Positions 1 through 8,166 of a DNA stretch of 64,000 nucleotides are shown here, piece after piece. The number at the start of each line of letters is the position of its first letter. Position 1 is the stretch's first letter. The DNA lies in the NCBI RefSeq assembly GCF_002355655.1, contig NZ_AP017569.1, positions 1,054,001 through 1,118,000 of the forward strand. The letters are read 5' to 3'. The notes under the pieces were generated by a model. The model saw only the letters and a program-made list of their open reading frames with translations. It searched no databases and had not been told where the DNA came from. The stretch is from Halorubrum trapanicum. Its GTDB lineage: Archaea; Halobacteriota; Halobacteria; Halobacteriales; Haloferacaceae. A program made the translations under genes and the position numbers.

Positions 1-613
1 CGGGCGCGACCCAGTCGTGGTAGAACGGCTCGTCGGACTCCTCCAGCAGCGTCACGGCGACCTCGGCGCCGTGGCCGGCGCACACCGCTGCCTGATGTGG
101 TTTCCGGGCGAGTCGTCCCGCGGCGTACAGCCCGGCGACACCGGTCCGGCCGCGCTCGTCCGCGTCGACGTACTCCTTCCCGCGGTCGACGATCGCGACG
201 CCGTCGAGATCCGCCAGGTAGCCGACCTCGTTCTTCGTCGCGGCGACGACGTGCCGCGCCCGGGTCCGGTCGCCGTCGTCGGTCGCGACGACGAATCGAG
301 CGCCGTCGGCTGCGTCGGCGGCGGGATCAGGGTCGCCGTCGACGGGCGAGACCCGGGCGACGCGCGCGTCGAGGCGGTCCGCGCCGGCGGTCTCCGCCTG
401 CTCGCCGAGCAGGTCAAGTAGTCGACGCGCGTCGACGCCGAGCGGGAAGCCGGGGAAGTTCTCCAGGCGGGCGTTCCGCCGGAGAATCGAACCGCCCGGG
501 TCGACGACGAGGGTGTCGAGGCCCTGCCGCGCGGTGTAGACGGCCGCCGAGAGGCCAGCGACCCCGCCACCGACGACGACGACGTCGCGCGATGCGGTCG
601 GTTCGCCGGTCAT
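1..613 (-). CDS. NAD(P)/FAD-dependent oxidoreductase (siderophore locus), C-terminus outside window
   Basis: The gene runs off the left edge, leaving about 204 residues. It starts at ATG 613 with MTGEPTASRDVVVVGGGVAG, a Rossmann FAD-binding loop (GGGVAGLSAA), followed by the LENFPGFPLGVD segment typical of thioredoxin-reductase-like flavoproteins. A second glycine-rich stretch, GVAGLYAAGR, closes the FAD domain. No CxxC redox pair is visible. It is a paralogue of the protein at 4418-5452 and lies downstream of a binding-protein gene and a 58-residue ORF. By context it may reduce ferric siderophore in the cytoplasm, but this is inference. The family assignment is firm and the substrate is unknown. 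Confidence 0.8.
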   Translation of the reverse strand, partial: MTGEPTASRDVVVVGGGVAGLSAAVYTARQGLDTLVVDPGGSILRRNARLENFPGFPLGVDARRLLDLLGEQAETAGADRLDARVARVSPVDGDPDPAADAADGARFVVATDDGDRTRARHVVAATKNEVGYLADLDGVAIVDRGKEYVDADERGRTGVAGLYAAGRLARKPHQAAVCAGHGAEVAVTLLEESDEPFYHDWVAP

Positions 614-761
614 CGGCCGGACACCCGTCGGTTCCGTGGGGGGCGGTCGGTCGCCCGCGTCTCGGTCGCGTTCATACCCGCCGGCAGGGGCGCGCCGACG
701 TAGGGGCTTCGGTCGCGCGTCGCGCTCGGTCCCGGCGGCCGGCCGGTCGAGGAGGCGCCGG

Positions 762-938
762 TCACCGACGCACCCGAACCGGCCGCTCGGCCGAGATGAA
801 CGACTCCTCCCGGTCGGTCGCCGCGAACGCGATCCCGCCGGCCTCGCCGCGCTCGACGCGCCACGCCGGCAGCGCGGGCACGTCGTAGTCGGCCGGATCG
901 CCGTAGGTCGCCGCGACGGTCCACTCGCGGGCGCGCAT
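762..938 (-). CDS. small conserved-looking 58-residue protein in iron locus
   Basis: This short ORF begins at ATG 938, directly after the stop codon of the binding-protein gene (TAG at 941-939), and ends at TGA 764-762. The product begins MRAREWTVAATYGDPADYD and reads as an ordinary soluble acidic haloarchaeal protein with two tryptophans and no membrane segment or cysteine pair. The head-to-tail junction suggests translational coupling with the binding protein and a shared iron-controlled transcript. I do not recognise the family. A small accessory protein for siderophore handling is possible but not shown by the sequence. Confidence 0.55.
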   Translation of the reverse strand: MRAREWTVAATYGDPADYDVPALPAWRVERGEAGGIAFAATDREESFISAERPVRVRR

Positions 939-2183
939 CTACAGGTCCCCGTTGATCGCGTCCGCGACCCGCTGCCGGTCGAACAGCCGCTCTTCCGCCG
1001 GGATCTCCGGGTACAGCCCCTCCTCGTAGCGCGGCCACTCGCCGAACACCTCGGGGTACAGCTGCTTCGCGGTCATCTCCAGCTGGAAGAGGTTGAGGAT
1101 CGGCCCCTGGTACCGGGCGCCCTGCGGGTGGATCCGGCCGTTTTTCACCGCCGTGACCTCCGCGCCGACCGGGTCGTCCTCGAAGGCGGCCCGCCGCCCG
1201 GCCATGGCGGTCCCGGGCTCGAAGCCGCCGAGGTAGAGGATGACGTCGGGGTCGGCCTCCAGTATCGTCTCGAAGTCGACGACGGTACCGGACTCGACGC
1301 TCCCCTCGAAGGCGTCGCGGGGCCCGAGCGGGCGCGTGTGCGACGTGAGGAAGCCGGGATTGCTCAGCGTGTACGCGTAGATCTGCTCGATGTCGGCGGC
1401 GGCGATCATGATCGCCGTCGGGCGCTCAGACTCCGGCGGGAGCCGCTCGTCGATCGTCGCGAGGAGGTCCTCGCGGACGCCCGCGAGCGCCTCGTAGCGC
1501 TCGCGCTCCCGGAACGCGTCGGCGACGATCTCGAACTGCTCCCAGAGGCCGTAGTACTGGTAGCCGTCGGCCCACTCGCCGGTCGGCTCCTGGTGGCGGT
1601 CCGAGAGCGAGTTGCCGAACCACGGCGAGACGCGCTCGGCGATCTCGTCGATGTCCTCGCGGTCCCAGGCGTCCTGCCGGGTGATCCACGCCGGGTCCGC
1701 GAGGTGGACGTCGCTGTCGAGCGCGTACAGCTTCTCCTTGTCGGGCTGCCACGAGGAGTAGAGCCCCGACCAGTCGAGCGAAACGCCGGGGAGCCGCTCG
1801 ACGAACTGGTTCCAGAGGCCGTCGTAGTAGTCCGGCGCGTGCATCGCGGTGAGCCCGTCGCTCCGCCCCAGCGCGAACGCCATGCCCGCGTGGTGCGTGA
1901 GCCGGGTGAACACGGTCTCCGGCGGCGACTCGAACGTCACCTCGCCGGTGGGCGAGATGGACGCCGTGTAGCTCCCGTCGTCGGTATCGTCCGTCGCGGA
2001 GGCGTCCGAGCTGTCCGCCTCGCCGCCGGTCAAGTCGGTCTCGTTCCCGCCGGAACCGGCCGGGTCCGACTCGGCGTCGCCGCCGGTACACCCGGCGAGC
2101 AGGCCGCCGAGAGCGACCGTACCGCCGTACTTCGCGAACGCTCTGCGGGTCGATTCCTCGGGTACCGCGTCCTCGTTGAGCAT
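939..2183 (-). CDS. iron/siderophore ABC transporter substrate-binding lipoprotein 1
   Basis: A 414-residue BtuF/FepB-type binding protein. The N-terminus has a twin-arginine-like TRRAFAKYGG and the lipobox LLAGC, so it is probably exported by Tat and lipid-anchored. A low-complexity Gly/Asp/Ser linker follows, then the periplasmic-binding domain with GEVTFESPPE, VLYLGG-like DVILYLGGF and a C-terminal MTAKQLYPEVFGEWPRYEEG block shared with the paralogue at 5449-6705. It has its own promoter region with two perfect TTTAGG-N4-CCTAAA palindromes. The nearest one begins 4 bp before the ATG, which fits a leaderless, metal-repressed transcript. The ligand (siderophore or ferric citrate) is unknown. 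Confidence 0.88.
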   Translation of the reverse strand: MLNEDAVPEESTRRAFAKYGGTVALGGLLAGCTGGDAESDPAGSGGNETDLTGGEADSSDASATDDTDDGSYTASISPTGEVTFESPPETVFTRLTHHAGMAFALGRSDGLTAMHAPDYYDGLWNQFVERLPGVSLDWSGLYSSWQPDKEKLYALDSDVHLADPAWITRQDAWDREDIDEIAERVSPWFGNSLSDRHQEPTGEWADGYQYYGLWEQFEIVADAFRERERYEALAGVREDLLATIDERLPPESERPTAIMIAAADIEQIYAYTLSNPGFLTSHTRPLGPRDAFEGSVESGTVVDFETILEADPDVILYLGGFEPGTAMAGRRAAFEDDPVGAEVTAVKNGRIHPQGARYQGPILNLFQLEMTAKQLYPEVFGEWPRYEEGLYPEIPAEERLFDRQRVADAINGDL

Positions 2184-2186
2184 ATT

Positions 2187-2202
2187 TTTAGGCTACCCTA
2201 AA
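2187..2202. promoter_or_regulatory. iron-type operator palindrome, proximal
   Basis: Perfect 6-4-6 inverted repeat TTTAGG-CTAC-CCTAAA, 4 bp upstream of the binding-protein ATG (2183). It matches four other sites in the window, three of them at iron-locus promoters. DtxR/IdeR-type regulators of haloarchaea bind palindromes of this general TTAGG...CCTAA form, so I infer iron-dependent repression. Confidence 0.8.
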
Positions 2203-2222
2203 CCAAGTTAACCGTTCCGATC

Positions 2223-2238
2223 TTTAGGTCGGCCTAAA
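2223..2238. promoter_or_regulatory. iron-type operator palindrome, distal
   Basis: Perfect 6-4-6 inverted repeat TTTAGG-TCGG-CCTAAA, 36 bp centre to centre from the proximal copy. Two operators bracket the place where a TATA box for a leaderless start at 2183 would lie, which suggests cooperative blocking of TBP/TFB binding (inference). Confidence 0.8.
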
Positions 2239-2273
2239 ATTAGTTGACACGCCGGCCCCCGCAGCCTCGTCGG

Positions 2274-3203
2274 CTACTCCTCGTGGCGCGCGCGGAGCGG
2301 CGTCACTCGCGGGCCGCGATCGGTGTCCACGACCTCGGCGTCGACGCGGAACACCTCGGAGAGCAGCTCCTCGGTGACGACCTCCTCGGGCGGGCCGCTG
2401 GCCCGTATCTCGCCGTCCGCGAGCGCGATCACGCGGTCGGCGAGCCGCGCGGCCTGCTCGATGTCGTGGAGCACGACGACGACGGTCACGTCGCTCTCGT
2501 CGCGCAGCGTCTCGACGATCTCCATCACCTCCATCTGGTGGTGTAAATCGAGGAACGTCGTCGGCTCGTCCAAGAGGAGCACGTCGGTGTCCTGCGCTAA
2601 GACCAATGCGATCCACGCCAGCTGCTTCTGTCCGCCGCTCAGGCTCCCGACCTCGCGGTCCCGCAGGTGACCGCAGCCCGCCAGCTCGATCGCGCGCTCG
2701 ACCGCGCGGGCGTCCTCGTCGGTCGTCCGCTCGAAGAACCCGCGGTGCGGGTAGCGGCCGTGGTACACCAACTCTTCGACGGTGATGCTGTCCGGCGACG
2801 TGCTCTCCTGTGAGAGCAGCCCGAGCTTCTTCGCGAGCGCCTTCGTGTCCATCGAGTGAACGTCGCGCCCGTCGAGCAGCACCGAGCCGTCCTCGGGAGA
2901 GATCTGGTTCGCGAGTCCCTTCAGCAGGGTGCTCTTCCCGGAGCCGTTCGGCCCGACGAGCGCGGTCACCGCGCCCGGCTCGGCCGCGATCGACTCGCCG
3001 TCGATCACCGGTTCGGAGGCCGTCGGATAGCCCAACACGAGGTCCTCGGCGTCGAGGTCGCTCGCGTCGGCCGCCGGGCCGCCCGGGGCGTCCGCCCCGT
3101 CCGCGCCGCTCGGTTCGGCCGCGTCGCCCGGGCCGTCCGCCGCCGGTTCGGTCGCGCCGCTCGATTCCTCCGACTCGGTCGCGTTCGCGCGGAAGATAGA
3201 CAT
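2274..3203 (-). CDS. iron/siderophore ABC transporter ATP-binding protein (FecE-type)
   Basis: A 309-residue ATPase of the iron-chelate importer family. After an acidic, Ala/Gly/Asp-rich N-terminal extension of about 50 residues come Walker A GPNGSGKST, the Q-loop LLSQES, the signature LSGGQKQ, Walker B VLLLDEPT and the H-loop VLHDIEQAA. The start at 3203 lies directly against the permease stop (3204), so the two genes are co-translated. It would energise the FecCD permease for uptake of ferric chelate delivered by either binding protein. The long acidic N-terminus is unusual for the family but common in halophiles. Confidence 0.92.
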   Translation of the reverse strand: MSIFRANATESEESSGATEPAADGPGDAAEPSGADGADAPGGPAADASDLDAEDLVLGYPTASEPVIDGESIAAEPGAVTALVGPNGSGKSTLLKGLANQISPEDGSVLLDGRDVHSMDTKALAKKLGLLSQESTSPDSITVEELVYHGRYPHRGFFERTTDEDARAVERAIELAGCGHLRDREVGSLSGGQKQLAWIALVLAQDTDVLLLDEPTTFLDLHHQMEVMEIVETLRDESDVTVVVVLHDIEQAARLADRVIALADGEIRASGPPEEVVTEELLSEVFRVDAEVVDTDRGPRVTPLRARHEE

Positions 3204-4421
3204 TCAGAGGTCACCCACGTTCTGCCGCCGCCGCATCAGGTACAGGAAGTACGGCCCGCCGACCAGCCCGGTGACGATCCCCACCGGGATCTGCGCGTCG
3301 GCGCCCGTGAGCACGCTCATCCCGAGGCGCGCGCCGACGTCGGCGCCGACCATCAGCGCCGGGCCGACGAACAGGCAGCCGACGATCACCCGCTTGTAGT
3401 CGCTGCCGACCAGATTCCGGACCACGTGGGGGACGATGAGGCCCACGAAGCTCACGATCCCCGCCACGGCGATGCTGGCGGCCGCCGCCAGCACGGCGAC
3501 GCCGGAGAGCGCGAACCGCACCTTCTCGATCGACATCCCCAGCGACTTCGCCGTCTGCTCGCCGAGCAGGAGGAGGTTCAGCTGCCGCGAGCCCGCGAGC
3601 GACAGCCCCATCGCCGCGACCGTCCACGGGAGCGCCGTCCGGACCTGCTCCCAGTCGGTTCCGGTCAGCGACCCGGTCGTCCACTGGATCGCCGACTGGA
3701 CGACCGCGATGTCGTCGGCGAAGAAGAACAGCCCCGTCTGGAGGCTGTTGAAGACGGTGCCGACGATCACGCCCGCGAGCACCAGCCGTACGGGGCTGGT
3801 CCCGTTCTTCCACGCGATGGCGTAGACGATCAGGAACGCAACCGACCCGCCCAGCGCCGCGATCAGCGGCAGGAACGCCGTGAGTCCGCCGAACACGACG
3901 AGGGTGAGAAGAATCATCAGCCCGGCCCCGGAGGAGACGCCGAGGATGAACGGGCTCGCGAGCTCGTTCCGCGTCACCGCCTGGAAGATGGCCCCAGAAA
4001 CCGCGAGGTTCATTCCGACGACGACGGCGACGAGCACCCGCGGCAGGCGGATGTTCCAGACGATGAGCGTCTCGTGTGCGAGCTCGGGGAGCTCCCCCTG
4101 AAACCCCGTGACGGTCCGCATCAGCCCCTCGCCGAGGAGGAAGTTGAGCAGCCACCGCGGGTCGAGCAGGACGGCGGGGTCGAGAACGGCTCGCCACGCC
4201 TGCCCGGCCGTCATCGAGTACGCCCCGAAGCTCACCTGAACGAGCCCCGCGACGACGACCAAGAGGAGGCTCGCGGCGGCGACGGTCAACAGCCGCGCCT
4301 CGAACAGCCACCCGAGTCGCCCTCCTTCGGCCGGCCGCCGCGCGGGGGACTCCCCGCCGACCGTCCGGCTCCCGTCGCCCGTGACCGATCCGCCGTCGGT
4401 CGCCGGTCGGTCGGCGCTCAT
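3204..4421 (-). CDS. iron/siderophore ABC transporter permease (FecCD family)
   Basis: A 405-residue polytopic permease. A charged cytosolic N-terminus of about 30 residues precedes roughly 9-10 hydrophobic segments. FecCD hallmarks are visible: NIRLPRVLVAVVVGMNLAVSG, NELASPFILGVSSGAGL, and the cytoplasmic coupling segment GIVSFVGLIVPHVVRNLVG near the C-terminus. ATG 4421 overlaps the flavoprotein stop by 4 nt (ATGA), and the ATPase follows immediately. A single permease polypeptide probably forms a homodimer serving both binding proteins of the locus. Confidence 0.93.
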   Translation of the reverse strand: MSADRPATDGGSVTGDGSRTVGGESPARRPAEGGRLGWLFEARLLTVAAASLLLVVVAGLVQVSFGAYSMTAGQAWRAVLDPAVLLDPRWLLNFLLGEGLMRTVTGFQGELPELAHETLIVWNIRLPRVLVAVVVGMNLAVSGAIFQAVTRNELASPFILGVSSGAGLMILLTLVVFGGLTAFLPLIAALGGSVAFLIVYAIAWKNGTSPVRLVLAGVIVGTVFNSLQTGLFFFADDIAVVQSAIQWTTGSLTGTDWEQVRTALPWTVAAMGLSLAGSRQLNLLLLGEQTAKSLGMSIEKVRFALSGVAVLAAAASIAVAGIVSFVGLIVPHVVRNLVGSDYKRVIVGCLFVGPALMVGADVGARLGMSVLTGADAQIPVGIVTGLVGGPYFLYLMRRRQNVGDL

Positions 4422-5452
4422 CGCGCTCCCTCCTCGGCTCGCGTGGAGTTCGACCCCTCACCGCCCGCGTACGCCGCGACCGCCTCGTCGTCCATCGCGT
4501 CGAGCAGCGCGTCGGCCCCGTGCGCCTCCACGACCGCTTCGGGGTCGAGGTGTTCGGCGAGCGCGCGGTGGCCGGCGGCGGCGCGGGCCCGCTCCTCGTC
4601 GGCGTCGACGTACGCCGCCAGCGCGTCGTCGACCGCGGCCTCGCGAACGCGCGCGAACCGCTCCGAGTCGGGGTCGACCGGGCCGTCGGCGTGTTCCGCG
4701 TCGAACCACTCGACCCAGCGGTCGCGGTCGGCCCACTCGCCGTCGAGTTCCGCCTCGCGACGGACCCAGTCGACCCCCTCGGCCGCCTCGCGCCACCAGC
4801 CGTCGGCGACCCGGGCGTCGGCGACGACCCGCTTACCGACCCGCGCGCCGCGCCCCGCGGCCGTGATCGCCTGTCGGTCGGCGTCCGACGGGGACGCGAT
4901 GTACAGCCCGTCGACGGGCGTCTCGCCGTCGCGGTCGGCGTACTCCCGGTCGAAGTGTTCGTGCGTCTCGCCGCCGTGATCGTGGACCTCGAACATCGCG
5001 TCGTCGTCGTCGAGCCCGCGGAGGTACTCGCCGTCGTAGCGCGTCGCCGCGACCACCCGGCGGGCGGTGACCGGATCGCCAGACTGCGGGGTGACGACGA
5101 AGCGCTCGGTTTCGGGGTCGTCGCCGGAACTGCCGGGGTCGCCGGCGTCGCCCTCCGCGCGCTCGACGGACTCGACGAGGTCCTCGACGACCGCACAGCC
5201 CGCCCGCTCGGCCTGCTCGCGCATGAGTTCGGCGAGCGTCCCGGCGTCGATGCCGGCCGGGAACCCAGGGTAGTTCTCCAGGTGCGCGCACTGCGCGAGC
5301 GACGACCGCCCGCGGTCGAAGACGGCGACGTCGAGGCCGTCGCGCGCGGCGAACACCGCGGCGGCGCAGCCGGCCGGACCACAGCCGACCACGACGACGT
5401 CGCGCTCGGCCGTCCGGGCGGTGTCCGCCTCGCGCCCGGCAGCGCCGCTCAT
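4418..5452 (-). CDS. NAD(P)/FAD-dependent oxidoreductase embedded in siderophore operon
   Basis: A 344-residue flavoprotein starting MSGAAGREADTART. The FAD-binding loop is VVVVGCGPAGCAAAVFAARDG near residues 18-36, followed by HLENYPGFPAGIDAG. The thioredoxin-reductase CxxC motif and the NADPH domain are not visible. Instead there is a C-terminal alpha-helical acidic region of about 120 residues. It overlaps the binding-protein stop and the permease start by 4 nt each, so it is firmly part of the transport operon. A cytoplasmic ferric-siderophore reductase is the natural guess, as an inference from position. The start at 5452 is fixed by the ATGA overlap; the same frame stays open further upstream. 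Confidence 0.85.
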   Translation of the reverse strand: MSGAAGREADTARTAERDVVVVGCGPAGCAAAVFAARDGLDVAVFDRGRSSLAQCAHLENYPGFPAGIDAGTLAELMREQAERAGCAVVEDLVESVERAEGDAGDPGSSGDDPETERFVVTPQSGDPVTARRVVAATRYDGEYLRGLDDDDAMFEVHDHGGETHEHFDREYADRDGETPVDGLYIASPSDADRQAITAAGRGARVGKRVVADARVADGWWREAAEGVDWVRREAELDGEWADRDRWVEWFDAEHADGPVDPDSERFARVREAAVDDALAAYVDADEERARAAAGHRALAEHLDPEAVVEAHGADALLDAMDDEAVAAYAGGEGSNSTRAEEGAR

Positions 5453-6705
5453 TCCGCCCCTCCGGCGACGATCGAGGCCACCGCGTCGCGGTCGAACAGG
5501 CGCTCGTCGGCGGGGATCTGGGGGTAGTCGTCGCCCTGCTCGTAGCCTGGCCACTCGCCGAACCGGTCGGGGAACAGCTGTTTCGCGGTCATCTCCAGCT
5601 GGAACAGGTTCATGATCGGTCCCTGAACCGGATCGCCGGAGGGGTAGAAGCGGTCGTTCGCTATCGCGGCGAGCTCGCCGGCGACCGGGTGGGCAGACAG
5701 CTCCTCGCGGATCGCCCCCACGTCGTAGTAGGAGGCGATCCCGTACTGGTGGAGGATTACGTCGGGGTCGACCTCCAGCAGCTGCTCGTGGCCGTAGGCG
5801 GTCTCGTAGGTGACCTCCTCGGCGGCGAACGCGTCCGGAACCTCGAAGGGGCGCACGTGCGCGTTCGCGAATCCCGGCTCGTCGGTCCGGGAGGGGTAGT
5901 AGGTGCCGTCCATGTAGATGAGCGCGGCGACCGTCGGGCGCTCCGACTCCGGCGGGAGGTCGCTCCGGACCGTCTCGACCAGGTCCTCGCGGACCGCGTC
6001 GAGCGCGGCGAACCGCTCCTCCTCGCGGAACGCGGCGGCGACGCGCTCGCCGATCTCGGGGAGAGCGTAGTACTCGTACTCGTCGCGGCAGGACTCGGGG
6101 GGCTCGGAGTGCCGCCGGCTGTAGACGTTCCCGAACCACGGGCCGATCCTGTCGCGGACCTCGTCGACGTCGTCCGCGTCCCACCCGTCGAAGGAGGCGA
6201 ACAGGCAGGGGTCGGCGAGGTGGAGGTCGGAGTCGAGCTCGTAGAGGAGCTCGCGGTCGACGGAGATTCCGCCGCTCGATCCGGTGTTGAGCTGCGTGAG
6301 TCCCTCGCGGTCGAAGGAGACGCCGTCAAGGGCCGCGTAGTAGGCGTCGAGCGTGTTCCCGCCGGCGTCGGCGTCGAACCCGAGCGAGTTGACCGCGTCG
6401 CCGTGGCCGAGCGCCACCGCGAGGTCGGCGTACAGCAGGCTGTACACCAGCACGTCCTCCGGGACCGAGTCGAACGTCACCTCGCCGACCGGCGCCATCG
6501 CGGCCGTGTACGAGTCCGCGTTCGCGTCCCCGTCCGACGAGTCGCCGCCGGAGCCGCCGTCCGCGGATCCGTTCCCGTCCTCGGACTCGCTCGGCGCCGC
6601 CTCCCTCCCGCTACACCCGGCGAGCAGTCCCGCGCCGGCGACGGCGCCGACGTACCTGATCGCGTCGCGTCGCGTGCCGGCGAGTCGGTCCGCGTCTGAT
6701 CCCAT
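5449..6705 (-). CDS. iron/siderophore ABC transporter substrate-binding lipoprotein 2
   Basis: A 418-residue binding protein heading the operon binding protein - flavoprotein - permease - ATPase. The signal region has TRRDAIRYVGAVAG and the lipobox LLAGC, then an acidic Ser/Gly/Asp linker. The ligand domain includes GEVTFDSVPEDVLVYS, DVILHQYG and the C-terminal MTAKQLFPDRFGEWPGYEQG block. It is paralogous to the protein at 939-2183 but clearly diverged, so the two probably bind different chelates or conformers. Two TTTAGG-type palindromes precede it, the nearer one 4 bp before ATG 6705. Confidence 0.88.
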   Translation of the reverse strand: MGSDADRLAGTRRDAIRYVGAVAGAGLLAGCSGREAAPSESEDGNGSADGGSGGDSSDGDANADSYTAAMAPVGEVTFDSVPEDVLVYSLLYADLAVALGHGDAVNSLGFDADAGGNTLDAYYAALDGVSFDREGLTQLNTGSSGGISVDRELLYELDSDLHLADPCLFASFDGWDADDVDEVRDRIGPWFGNVYSRRHSEPPESCRDEYEYYALPEIGERVAAAFREEERFAALDAVREDLVETVRSDLPPESERPTVAALIYMDGTYYPSRTDEPGFANAHVRPFEVPDAFAAEEVTYETAYGHEQLLEVDPDVILHQYGIASYYDVGAIREELSAHPVAGELAAIANDRFYPSGDPVQGPIMNLFQLEMTAKQLFPDRFGEWPGYEQGDDYPQIPADERLFDRDAVASIVAGGAE

Positions 6706-6709
6706 ACGA

Positions 6710-6725
6710 TTTAGGCCACCCTAAA
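6710..6725. promoter_or_regulatory. iron-type operator palindrome, proximal
   Basis: Perfect TTTAGG-CCAC-CCTAAA, 4 bp before the start codon of binding protein 2, the same spacing as at 2187-2202. It would control the four-gene uptake operon. Confidence 0.8.
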
Positions 6726-6745
6726 GATTTAAAGCGGTTTCGAAT

Positions 6746-6761
6746 CTTAGGCGGCCCTAAA
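6746..6761. promoter_or_regulatory. iron-type operator palindrome, distal (one mismatch)
   Basis: CTTAGG-CGGC-CCTAAA, with one mismatch in the outer position of the left arm. Its centre is 36 bp from the proximal operator, exactly the spacing of the pair at 2187-2238, which supports a two-site architecture. Confidence 0.75.
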
Positions 6762-6967
6762 TTCTCGGCGCCCGCTGGCGGTGGCCGAGCGCGCGACCCG
6801 CGATGGAGACCGGCCGGAACGGCCGACGAGACGAGGAGGTGCCGCAACGCGGGACGGAGACGCGCTCGGAGGGCGACAGAAGCCGAACGCGCAAGATCCT
6901 AGAAACTGGCCTATCCTCCGAAACTGTGATCACGGACGAGAACAGATTTCGTATCGCGCTATGTGAT

Positions 6968-7882
6968 TTATTCGGCGCCGAACGCCCGAACGCTCTCGAA
7001 CGAGCCGTCGGCGATAGCGGCGGCGACTCCGTCGGTGTCGGCGTCTCGGGGCACCTCGTGGGGATACTTCCGGGCGAAGTAGCGCACGAGGTTCTCGACG
7101 TCGCGTTCGAGGAACTCCCGGGCGTTCTCGTGGTCGACGGACACCGCCTGCGGCCAGTCGAAGATCGTGATGCCGCTCTCGGCGACCGCGACGTTGTGTT
7201 CGGAGGCGTCGGCGTGGATCCAGCCCAGGTCGTACGCGGTCGCGAGCTCGCGCAGGATCAGGTCGAGGACGCCGACCGCCTGCTCGGGGTCGAGTGTCGC
7301 GCGCGACAGCTCCGCCCCCGCGAACTTCTCCATCACGATGGCGTGTCGATTGTGGTCGACCGGTCGGGGGACGCTCACGTCGGGGTACAGCTCCTCCATC
7401 GCCTCGTACTCGCGTTCGGCCGCCTTGCGCGCGGTGTAGAGCCACGAGACGTGGTCCCGGTCGGCGGTGTACTCGCGCTCGCGGTTCACCTCGCGGAAGT
7501 TGGTGTATCCCTCGCGGTGGTACTTCAGGGCGAGCGGCCGGAACGACTGCGCCTCGTACACGTCGCCCTCCTTCCCGAGCCCGAGCGGCGATCCCACGCC
7601 GTCGATCGTCTCGCGCTCGGCGAACGTCCGGAGCGCCAGGGCGTCGTACCCCTCGAAGGTGAGCTGGTACCCCTCGTACTGGATCGTCTTCCGCTCGATC
7701 AGCTCGCGGTCGAGACACCGGTCGATGCGGTAGTCGACCTCCTCGCGCGTGAGGTCGGCGTACTCCGGGAGCTTGTCGCGGCGGACCCACTCCGAGAAGC
7801 GCATCCCCTGCTCGACGCCCGAGAGGAGGTAGAAGTCCTCGGGGTCGAGCTCCGCCATGTCGCCGGCGACGTTTCGCACCAT
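6968..7882 (-). CDS. rio2: RIO2-type serine/threonine protein kinase
   Basis: A 304-residue RIO2 family kinase/ATPase that acts in maturation of the small ribosomal subunit. An N-terminal winged-helix domain (about residues 1-90, LDPEDFYLLSGVEQGMR) is followed by the RIO kinase core: P-loop GSPLGLGKEGDVYEA, catalytic loop WIHADASEHN and metal-binding loop IFDWPQ. The ATPase lysine lies in LALKYHREG. The length is typical of archaeal RIO2. It is transcribed alone, and the 260 bp to the iron operon hold the two operators and otherwise nothing I can name. Confidence 0.93.
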   Translation of the reverse strand: MVRNVAGDMAELDPEDFYLLSGVEQGMRFSEWVRRDKLPEYADLTREEVDYRIDRCLDRELIERKTIQYEGYQLTFEGYDALALRTFAERETIDGVGSPLGLGKEGDVYEAQSFRPLALKYHREGYTNFREVNREREYTADRDHVSWLYTARKAAEREYEAMEELYPDVSVPRPVDHNRHAIVMEKFAGAELSRATLDPEQAVGVLDLILRELATAYDLGWIHADASEHNVAVAESGITIFDWPQAVSVDHENAREFLERDVENLVRYFARKYPHEVPRDADTDGVAAAIADGSFESVRAFGAE

Positions 7883-8166
7883 ACGCGTCCCTACTCCGGC
7901 GATTCCTAAAAGGGACGCGCGTTCGGCGGGAGCGGGTGATATAGCGTATACCGCGATAGCAAATCTACTTCGGGGGAAGTTGAGACTACGGCGGCTATAG
8001 CACCGCTGGTATGTACGATATCAGCCGAACCACCGAACTTGACACGGTTCACATTCGGGTCGGGACACCACTTCCAGTTAGTATCCCAACTAGAACTGCG
8101 TATTTGAAGAGATCAGAACAGCGCTGCCGCTCGTTTCCCCTGTTCTCACTGGCTCAATATCAGCGA

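Noticed and set aside
2856-4979. Long plus-strand open frame of about 700 codons over the permease and flavoprotein genes
   Set aside because: It is antisense to FecCD and FAD genes with clear motifs. Long antisense frames are expected in GC-rich DNA, and the product is low-complexity Arg/Pro/Ala.
4418-6184. 588-codon frame as a longer form of the flavoprotein
   Set aside because: The extra 240 codons are Arg-rich and lie over the binding-protein gene. ATG 5452 with ATGA overlap is the real start.
7883-8166. Plus-strand ORF at 8011-8289 as a gene
   Set aside because: Most of it is antisense to the transposase 3' end, and the non-overlapping part lacks any protein-like pattern.
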